Positions 1 through 9,600 of a stretch of 64,000 bases of DNA are shown here, in pieces. The stretch is from Helopsaltes ochotensis (lineage: Eukaryota > Chordata > Aves > Passeriformes > Locustellidae). The notes beneath the pieces were generated by a model. It saw only the letters and a program-made list of their open reading frames with translations. It was not told the origin of the DNA and did not search any database. The position numbers and the translations under genes are program-made. Numbering within the stretch: position 1 is the stretch's first letter; each line of letters starts with the position of its first letter. The stretch lies in contig VXBM01000016.1 in assembly GCA_013400155.1 (NCBI GenBank), forward strand, positions 1,190,457 to 1,254,456. The letters are read 5' to 3'.

Positions 1-59
1 CGCGGGCGCGCGGAGCTCCCGCTCGCAGCGCCGCCGAGCCGCGGGGCGCAGGACCCGGC

Positions 60-66
60 TGAGTCA
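60..66 (+). promoter_or_regulatory. FOSL2: Consensus AP-1/TRE site (TGAGTCA) at the FOSL2 5' end
   Basis: A perfect TGAGTCA heptamer lies 538 bp upstream of the FOSL2 start codon, inside the CpG island. Fra-2/Jun dimers bind this sequence and fra-2 transcription is known to respond to AP-1, so an autoregulatory site is plausible. Occupancy is inferred. Confidence 0.55.
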
Positions 67-302
67 CCCCGCGCCGGGAAAAGGGGCGGCCGGTGTGTGG
101 TGGTGGTGCAGGAGGAGGTTGGGGGGCGGAGGAGAACCGCTCCGCCTGCAGCCCCCGGGGCCGGAGCCGCTCCGCCGGCGGGGCGAGTTTCACCGGGCAG
201 CGCGGAGAGAGGACATCGGCGAGCGCCCGCTTGCGCGCACGGCTCTGCTCCCGCCGCGCCGCCGAGTCCTGCCGTGCTGTCCCGTCCCGCAGGCTCCCGG
301 CT

Positions 303-470
303 GCCAACTGAGCCACTTTTATCATCGCTATTATTATTTTTATTTTTGTTATCTCTTTATTTTTGAATTTTTGTCCTTTTCTTTTTTTTTTTTTACCTTT
401 TTTCCCCCCCCACTTTCTTCCCCGTCTCCAAAGCCGTTTTTATTATATTTTTTTCCCCTCTCCGTGGCGA
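303..470 (+). other. FOSL2: T/pyrimidine-rich tract in the FOSL2 leader or core promoter
   Basis: About 170 bp made mostly of T and C runs, with a few ATT triplets, is embedded in otherwise very GC-rich DNA upstream of the FOSL2 ATG. If transcribed it would form a U-rich leader segment. If the start site lies downstream of it, the TTATATTTTT-like stretch near 441-451 could act as a TATA-like element. No ATG occurs anywhere between position 1 and the start codon at 598, so the leader has no upstream AUG. Confidence 0.5.
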
Positions 471-597
471 GCGTTGGGAGGCGAAAGGCAAGAGCCGAAG
501 AGGTCGGGAGGGAGAAGGGGGCGGGGAGACGGCGAGGGAGCGGCGGGTGTCGGTGTGGGAAGGCGGGGACGCGGCTCCCCCGGCCCGACCTCGGACC

Positions 598-696
598 ATG
601 TACCAGGACTACCCCGGGAACTTCGACACCTCCTCCAGAGGCAGCAGCGGCTCCCCGGGACACCCCGAGACCTACTCGAGCGGCGCAGCCCAGCAG
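598..696 (+). CDS. FOSL2: FOSL2 coding exon 1 (residues 1-33)
   Basis: Encodes [10 protein letters not shown] onward to the AAQQ that precedes the splice. The donor is CAG|GTAGGG at 697, phase 0. This low-complexity Ser/Gly segment is the least conserved part of the N-terminus and differs from mammals by a few residues. The 5942-bp intron 1 follows. Confidence 0.97.
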
Positions 697-3600
697 GTAG
701 GGCCGGGCGCTGCCCCTCTCCCCCGGTCCCTCCGGGGGCTGCTCCGAGCGCTCCCGGGACGGGAGTTCACCGCCACGCCCGGGGAGCGGCCGGCGCTTCC
801 TCCGCGGTGGAGGCGCGGGCGCCCGGCGGAGAGGCGCCCTTAGCGGGGGCGCAGGCGGTGCCGGGGCGCGGGGCTGCCCGCGGCCGCCGCTCCGTCCCGC
901 CGCCTTTAGCGGGGAGCCGCCGTTCTCCTTCCCTCCCTGCCCGCCCGCCTCGGAGCTGGTGCCGCGACGCGTCCGGAGGGACGCTGACCGGAGTTCCCCG
1001 CCTGTCGGGCCGGGGGTGTTGTGGGAGGCACGGCCTGCCCCGAGCGGGGACGTGCGGGGAGGGAGCGCCCGGCGGGCAGCAGCCTCCGCCGGCCCGGCCC
1101 CAGGTGGAGCGCGGTCGGCGGCTGTCGGTGCCGAACCCCCGCCTCCCGCCCGGGCAGCCGCCGCAGCGCCGGGCCGGGACCCGCTCGGCAATCAAAGGGC
1201 TCCTCCGGGCCACCACTCTGCGAGGTCGGTAACGCGAATACAGGGGCGCACCGAACTCTTCCTCCTTCCTGCTTTTGTTCTCGTTGGGAGCTTCTCGCTG
1301 TCCACGTTCATCGCGCCTGCCCGGGTGGTGCCCGGGGCTCGCCCGCAGCACTTTGCGCGGCTTCGGTGGGACTTTGGGAGGTGCCGCCCGAGTTATTCAC
1401 GGAGCTGTTGTAGCCGCCGTGGAACACGGAGGGATGGCTGGGAAGTAGGCTCTGGGTCTTTTCAGCGCCTGCGGTTGCCTGCCTGCTTTTCCCCCGCTAA
1501 ACTTTGTCAGCGAGGCGCTGACACTCTCTTTGCCTTTGCCACGCTGGGACCCCGCGGCCGGCGGCGTGCCGCTCTGCTCAGCCCTCTGCCCGCCCGCTCC
1601 TTGGCTCTGCCGGGAGCCGCTGGCCGCTCTCCGGCTGGCCGTGGCTTTTTCCGAGCGGGAGTTTCCTGGGGCTCGCCGGAGCGCTCCCCGCGCTCCCCGG
1701 CCCCGCTCCTCACTCAAACCCCGCTGCCGGGGCGGCTCTTCGAGAATGGGGAATATTTCCTGTGGAAGCGGCGTGAATCCGCGGACCTGAAAGCCCAGTC
1801 GTGTGGTTTGGGATTCTTTTACCTTTCATTTTCCTAACAAAATACCTTGGAATGTCTTTTATGCCTAGATCGACTAAATCTACCACTTTTAGGGAAGGCA
1901 TTACACAATCGGGCCAGTTATACAAACCTGGGTTATTTCATAACTTGTTTACATCAGCTGGCCCAGCCTCACTCTTTTTTTGCCTTTTCAGAGTTGGGCT
2001 TCCCCCCCTACTTTTTTTTTTCTCACAATATTATTTTTTGTGTGGCTTGTATGGGCGAACTGGCAGCGTGAGGACCGTGTAGCCTTCGCATCAAGGACTC
2101 ATAGGATAATTAAAAGAAAAAAAAAAAAGGGAAAAAGTCCAGTCTTAAACTCTGCCAGCCGTACCAGCCCGTGACATTCCTCACATTAAAGAAGTTTTAC
2201 CAGAAATGACTCGCTGCCGCTCCCTGCCTGCTCCAAAAGCATCTCGCTGGTGCCCTCTGCGGGTTGCGGACTGGGGTTTCCAGGGATTCTAGCTCAGCTA
2301 AAGCTTATTCCCTGGTTTACAGTAAATGCTAGGACAGGGTGGAGGAGCGGGAAGGGGAGCTGAGAAGCTGGAAACGCCCGGCAAACTGCAAATTCTCTCT
2401 CCCTTTCCTCCTGTGATTTAACAGCTGCTCTGGATTCAAGCACTTGCTGCAAGAGGTCCTGAAACTCCATCACCGCTTCACATTTGAGCTGTCACAGCCC
2501 GAGCAATAACTGGGTTTCCCCCTTTTTCTGGGGCTCCACGTCTTCCCCAGACAGCTCGCGTGCATGCTGCTTGATGCGGGGAGCAGAGCCCCGTTTCTAG
2601 GGTTACTATCTGAAACAGGGCTTTGAGCAGGACGTTGGCTTAGCGAGAACATAAATGTTTTCTTTAAGAATCCGGGAGATTTCTCAAGGCCTTGTGCTCT
2701 GTCTTTCCCTTGATCCTTACAGATGTTGTAGATTAGGATCAAATGTAAGCGTTGCCTTTAGCCTAGCTGTTCTGCTGATTCTGGTCTTTGGAGATCTGCA
2801 GTTTTATCACTACAGAAAATATGCATTGCTGAAATATTTTTCTTTATTGTGCTTTTTTTTTTTTTCCCAAAAGCAAGAAAAGATGCATCCGTCACATGTT
2901 TAAATGGAAACTGTCTCTGAGCCAAAACTTTGATGCTTTTTAATTATTTTTTCCCATACAGCACAGCACTGGAACATTTTTCTTTTAAGTTGCGTGTCAT
3001 GCTATTTTCCTAATCACTGACTTGCCATGTGGTAAACATAGACTTTAATGGGAAGAGTTTGTGTACTCTTTCAGAGTGGTCAGCTTTCCCCTGAGATAGT
3101 ATAGCACTGTGTCCAGTTTTCCTTCGAGGAGATGTTCAGCACAGGGGAGCCATCAAGGGTCTTGTATTTCTTGTAAGATCTATTACATATACCTTATATT
3201 TGATAACTGAGTAACGTTGAAGATGCTCTAGGATTTTTCTCGGTCACTTTATTATTGGGTTTGATTTTTTTTTTTTTCCCCCAGCCATTATACCTGTTTC
3301 TCGACTGGTTTCTGGTGCTGCTCAGCACTTAGTTACAGTCTTCAGTGAAGGTCCAGAGTGGAGCAAAGACACAACAGGGTGCCATATAGAAACCTTAAGG
3401 TGGAGAAAGGAACCACAAAGCCAAAGTTTGAAATGTCCCCGTGCTGTCTGTGCTGCCAAGTTGTGAGCTGCTAATGTAGTCTGTCCCTGCCTGTGGCAGG
3501 ACTCACTGGAGCCTCCCCTGACTATGGATCTGAGGAGGCTCTCATCCAGCCCCATATTTTTAAGGCAGAGCAGAGACTGACCTCAGTTCTTGGCACACGT

Positions 3601-6600
3601 AATAACAGGACTCTTTCTGTTTGCTGTTTAGTTGTTGGGGTTTTTTAATGATACCTTCCTCTGTGTTGCTTGGGTCAGGAGGAGAGCGGTGGGTTCGTGG
3701 CTGAGCGCGTACTGCATGTGTAGCCCTGCAATCTGCCTATCGCCTCATCTCTCTGTTGTGCTCTGAATTCCTTGTAGAGCTGGCAGAGAGATGCTTCCAG
3801 GAGCCTCTCGTGGGTCAGGAGAGGAGAGCTGTGCATGTCCTGTGAGAGAAGAAGGCAGGAGGGGGTCTAGAAAGAGGAGAAGTGGGGAAGTGGGTGAGGG
3901 CAGGCAGTGCTGCCAGGCTGGCAGGGGCATTTAAGCTCTCTGAGAGGAGGAATAAGGAGAGCAAAAATGGGGCTGCAGTTTAGGGAAAGGTCTGGCACTT
4001 CTGTGTGAGGAGGCTGGTGCTCAAAGGGGCTGTGCAGGGGAGGTGACAGGGAATTCAGAGCCTGCCACTGCAACCAGCAGCATCCCAGGGATCAGAGCTG
4101 ATGGCCGCCGGGCAAAATGTGGGGGGCCAGCTGCATTTTGGCGTGGCAGAGCTGATTCGGTGCGGCGTCCTAGCAGGGAAAGCAAGGAATGTGGGGAAAG
4201 CCTGATCAGTCAGGAAGCAATGCTTGTAAACCTAGTGTTAGACTGAGCACACTGTGTCTGAAGACTCAGCCTGCCACAGCAGTGTGTCCCTTAATTAGTT
4301 ATCCAGGAAAAATACTGCCTTTGGAAAGTACAGAATACAGGTTTGGGTTTGGTTTTTTTTTATTATTTATTTCTAAGATATTTTGAGTTATTAGAAGGGA
4401 AGCTGGTGACAAAGATGGGCCATGGCACAGAGAGGAACTTGTCTCTTCCCCCCAGGTCTGCAAGCAGACATTGTGGAGCTGCAGAGGAATGTGGCTGAAC
4501 TGAGCGGCTCCCCTTTTCTGTCCAGGAGACCTCTACCAGTGTTACAGAAGAGTCCTAGGTTGAATATAGGAGTGATTGGAAATGGAGTACTTGCTTAGTC
4601 AATGCTTGAAACCTGATTTTTGTGTCAGGTGCTTGTATTTTATGTGGTTGATTTGGTGGTGGATCTGACTCTCACAATCTCTGTTGGGAATTTTTAGCAT
4701 GTTGGTGGGTGTTGGAGGCAAAGGTTAGCTCTGGAATGCCAGTGGTGTCTCTGGCAAAGCACCAGAAGCTCTCTGGATGTTTTGCAGTCATAGCTTTCTA
4801 ATGTCCCTGCAAAGAGGACAGGACATTTCTTCTCTGCTTTTTGGATATGAAAGGGAGATTGGCACAGATAGGTAATGGTCGTGGTAGAAGCCACTTGTGG
4901 ATCTGGAAGGAGGGCTCACATCCCTTGAGTTGAGCTCGTGGTTAGCTGGTCTCGCACTTCCTCCCTTCTGCGAGGTTAAGATCCTCTTGTGCTCTGGTTA
5001 TGGAGGCACCAGTGCATCCTCTTCTGTGCCATGTGGTCACAGCCTACACCATGCAGAGCAAAGGAGGGGATCTGCACCCATAAATTCTGATGCAGCATTG
5101 AGAGTTTGAGGCTCCGAGCCTCTGTAACTAACTGGGAGGGGTGACATGGACTCTGAAATGTGGGATGAGCTGAGGCTATGTTGGACTCAAGCTCCAAGTG
5201 AGTCTCTGAGGTGCTGTTGGGGTTTTTCCAAGGTCTTGGTGCCAGTGTCATCCTCTCTGTGTAATCTCTCCATCTGCTTAACTTGATTCACTCCTTCCTT
5301 CTCTCATCCTTTCTTGCTAGACTTTGAGCTGTTCAGAGGTGTAAGTCGGCAGCTGTCAGTATTCAGACTGGATCTCCTGGTCTTCAGGTGTTGGCAGCTG
5401 GGTAATGCTGGCCTGAAGTGCTGTAGCTATCAGCATGTGAAATACTATTTGCAGTAGCCTTGGTTTAACAAAGCTCTTAAGGTGCTTGCCTAGGCACACC
5501 CTGAAAAGGAAATCTGTGTTCAAGTGGTGTCCCTTATCTGGGATGCTTACCTGAGCTGAGGTCAGGCTGATGCAAGGGCTCTCGCTTCTCTGGGAAGCTG
5601 GGTTATCGACCCAAGAATTTGCATTTTTCAAGGCTTACAAACCAGTGGTGGTGACAGCTGTGGGTCCTACCAGCCCTGTCCCTTGCTCAGGGATTGCTGG
5701 AGCAAGGCCTGTCTGTGTGTTTAATCCAGTCTAACCATTGAAAGCCTCCTGAAGGAGCTCAGCATAGACAAAAACATTTTTTTCTCTCCTGCTTCCCCCT
5801 CCGGGGACAAGCGATTGTTTTCCTTGCAATTTATTGCCAGCATATTATCCAGATGGATTTACCTCTGTCTGAAAGAAGGTGTACATGTATTTTGAAGGCG
5901 ATCATTACCTGCTGCCTTGGTTTTACTGCTGCCTTGTTTTGTCTAGACAGTGCAGAGAGCTGCAGGGAACTTGTCCGATCTGAATCCTAAGACCTATTTT
6001 ATAGGCTGCTATTAAAATACATATCCTCGCACGTAACCATCTCAGGGCTGGGCTTCTCAGTGAGCACAGAGCTACTGAGGGAGAAGCAGGCTGCTGTTCT
6101 TGCCGTACCAAACCCTACGTGGACCAAGCCAAAATTTCAGGGCAATCCTTTGGTGAAAGGAGGCTTTGCTCTGCTTGGTAACAGCATTTCAGAACTGAAG
6201 TTTCTCTTCCTTTTCTTTGGGCTTGAAGAGAAGTGTTTCTCTAGAACTCCCTAATTTCCCCTTTTGCTCCATGCCGGAAGGAGTGGTGGGCACTGGCAGG
6301 GGGTGGCAGCAGTGGAGATGGTGCCTGGGGGGGGAGACTGGCTTAGGGTATGCTGAGGAGGTGTGTGGGGGAAGAGGAGGTTGGGAAGAGGGCAGGGCTG
6401 CTCTGGAGGTGAAGTGCCTGAGCCCAGTGCCTTCCTCAGGGGACTGTGGCAGGCAGGGGCAGCTTAAGATGCTGCAGGGACACCAGCTACTGCTCTTTTT
6501 GCTTCAGGTGCTGCTTTGATCCTCACTGGTGCTGCTCCTGAGGGCCTAGCTGGTTGCGGAGTAACCACTTACGTTCTGCTCTCATTGATGATTTCTTCTC

Positions 6601-9600
6601 TGCTCTCTGTCCCTCTTCTCCTCTGCCTTTCCTCCTAGAAATTTCGAGTAGATATGCCAGGATCAGGCAGTGCTTTCATCCCTACCATCAACGCCATCAC
6701 AACCAGCCAAGACCTGCAGTGGATGGTCCAGCCCACCGTCATCACCTCCATGTCAAGTCCTTACTCCCGTTCGCACCCCTACAGCCACCCGCTGCCCCCG
6801 CTGTCCTCCGTGGCCGGACACACGGCTCTCCAGCGCCCTGGCGTCATCAAAACCATCGGGACCACGGTGGGACGGAGACGGAGAGATGAGCAGGTAACTG
6901 CAGTGGGGGGAGCAGCTGGGAGTGCCTTGAAAACAGATGTACAGAGGTTTTCTCTCCCAACCCCCTCATGAGGTCTCCCAGCACCACAGGGGAGCACTGA
7001 GGTCCATCCCTGGTGCTGTACACGTGCTGGGGCTTCTTAGGGTGGTGTAGGGTGTAAGCTGGAGGATGACTTTTACTGCTGCCTCCTCATCATATGGTGA
7101 GATTCACCCAAGTGTTTGTTTCATCAAACACTTCGCATCGCCGGCCCGCATTGCGGCTTGGTTTCAAAGGCAGGTGAAACTCTGAAGTTGCGCCCTGGGT
7201 TTCGTTTTGAGTGTCTCTGCCACTCCAGGCAGAAGGAAACCTCCAAGAAAGCAGAGCAGCTTTCATGTAAGGTCCTTTACAAATCTGACACCAAATTACA
7301 TCTGCTAGCATTTTCTGTCAGCTCTGTAGCTGCTAGCACTGCTCCAGTCTCCATTTGAGTGATACTCCCAGTACCAGCCAGCATCCGGCCGGGAGGAACA
7401 GCTTCCCTAGAGCACCTCAACTCTAGTAGGAAGAATCTTCTGGATGACTGGGGTCTAAATCTGCCTTCCCACTACAAACCTGTAATTGCTTGATCTTTTT
7501 GCAGCAGTTTGGTGGGGATCTTATATGATGTTTTTCTTCTCCAAACCCAGAGGTGTTTTTGTAACTGGCAAACTGGTGGTTTGTACCACTGCTGCCCTGT
7601 GCTCAGCCTCCTAATGGGATTATCAAGCTGGGACCCTGGATCTGGGGAACTAGGTGCAGGCATCTCATCTTCTGGAAATCAGCCCTGCTGTTCTCTTAGT
7701 AACAATCAGCCTTCTTCAGGGCTGCCTGGTGAACAGCTATTCACAGTGCTAGGCTGATTTCTCTTTAAAAAAAAAAATAGATCTGACTAAACTCGATCTC
7801 CCCAAGTTGTTCCCAAGCAGCATTTGTGTGGGTCGCTGCAGAGCAGTGCAGTGAGACACCCTCCAGACATGAATGCGTGCTGTTGCGTGAGGTCTGTTTC
7901 TAATAAGACTCACCAGCCCTACTTTTACTTCTACGTCATCTGTTTTGATTCACAGTCCGATTATTTTATGCGGAGTTGCTGTCTGGTTTAGACCCAAGAG
8001 GTTGAAGTTGGAGTTTAGCGTACCTCTGTGTGGGGAGCTGGTATGCCTGCAGTGAGGACCCATTTTTGGGAGGAAGGATGGGGTAGCCGTGGTGGTTCGG
8101 GTACGTGCCAGCCTTTTCCACCAGCTGGAGCTCCTTCCTTGTTCCCTACATGCAGGGCTGGTGTCCAAAGGCAAAGAAAGTCTCACAGAACTGGAGGAAT
8201 AATTAGCAACAACTAATTTGTTTGACAAATGCTGCCTCTGTGTTCACAAATTGGCCGTGAAGAGATCACCATATTCTCTGCTTTATTTGTTGTTCAGAGT
8301 TATTTGCTGAAGGATGCCTGCCAAGCAATTCCTGGCCTGTGGCTTGTTTGCAAGCCGTTCATTGTGGGTCATTCAAAGCCAAGTCCTTTTGATTAGACAC
8401 GTGCTAAGGCAATACCCGGGCACTCTGCTGTGGCCCCTTGGCTCAGGTTTCCATGGCTGGTGCTTTGAACACCACATCGGAGTGCCTTTTTGGAAAACAT
8501 TGTGTAACACTTTATGAAAAGAGCCTGTTTTGATGAACGTTCCTGACAGTGAATGCACGTATTGGGCTTGGACAAGCTATGGATAACGCATACGGGAGGG
8601 GTGTAAAGAGTGCCAAATCCAACCGCTTTCAAACAAATCCAGCAACCACTGATGGAATATTCCTTTCTAGACTTGGTAAAATGTTGAAAACATCCAGATT
8701 AGGGCTTCTGCCCCGCCTGTGCAATTTTTGCAAAGGAGAGTCTCCGAAACAGATAATTTTTAAATTACTGAAGGCCCTTGGAGCAGAAATTTTACTCCAG
8801 ACATATTTCAGTGAGATCTGTGCTTCCAAACCACGAAAGGACTCTTGAAAACCGTACACAGGGGCCCCAAGTCAGCATAGCTTCTGTGTGCATGCTCAGT
8901 GCAAGTGCCATACTGTAGATACTTTTGTGCAAATACATTTTTATCCTGCACTCGTATGGGGTGGGAATTGAGTGGGCAGAGCTGTAGTGGAGAGAGCAGT
9001 ACCTGCAGGGACTCCTTACTGGGGGGAATATGCTGCCCAGCAGAATCGAGGTACTCCCCCACCCTAGGATGGACATTGTGAGCTGCTGATGGAAAAAGCC
9101 TAAATTCCATGTCCTGCAGTCCTAGAATTGCTTGTGTTGCTCAGTGATCATCCAGGGGCTCATGTTACATGCAGGTGAAATAACAGGCACAGATCAGATC
9201 CTGAAAAAAGCAGAAATGAGCGAGCTGAATGCCCAGAGGCTGAAGTAAACTTACTGAAACTGCAAGCATCAAAATTAGGGAGATAGAGCAAGCCAAAACA
9301 AACTAGGCTGAGGTTGGAGTAAAACTAACAATAAAAAGAAAAGATAGTAAAACTGTGCATGTCTCATTTGTGACATTGACAGTTCCATGAAGATATTAAA
9401 ACTGAATCTTCTATGAAGAGTGTTTCTTTCCATTTTCTGCTACCACTCTGAGATCTGACATGTGCTTTGCCAGGTGTAGGGGTTTTGCTTTCATTTACAG
9501 TCACCAGGCCAGAGTCCCTGCAGCACGCACGTGCTGGGTGAGGCTGAAGCGTTGGGCACAAGGTTGGCGTGCAGGGCTGAGCACGTGCCCTGGATCCTTG

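Larger units (their letters stand above)
1..1790. promoter_or_regulatory. FOSL2: CpG island over the FOSL2 leader, exon 1 and proximal intron 1
   Basis: The stretch is strongly GC-rich and dense in CpG from the first base to about 1790, after which composition drops to ordinary intronic levels. It covers the untranslated leader, coding exon 1 and about 1.1 kb of intron 1. GC-box-like sequence (GGGGCGG) occurs near 84-90. Such islands are usual at vertebrate immediate-early and housekeeping promoters. The transcription start cannot be fixed from sequence alone and may lie upstream of the window. Confidence 0.85.

Noticed and set aside
349..1191. Long minus-strand and overlapping plus-strand open frames (up to about 290 codons) across 349-1837
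   Set aside because: They lie in a CpG island where stops are rare. The translations are Arg/Pro/Gly/Ala low-complexity and antisense or out of frame to FOSL2 exon 1.
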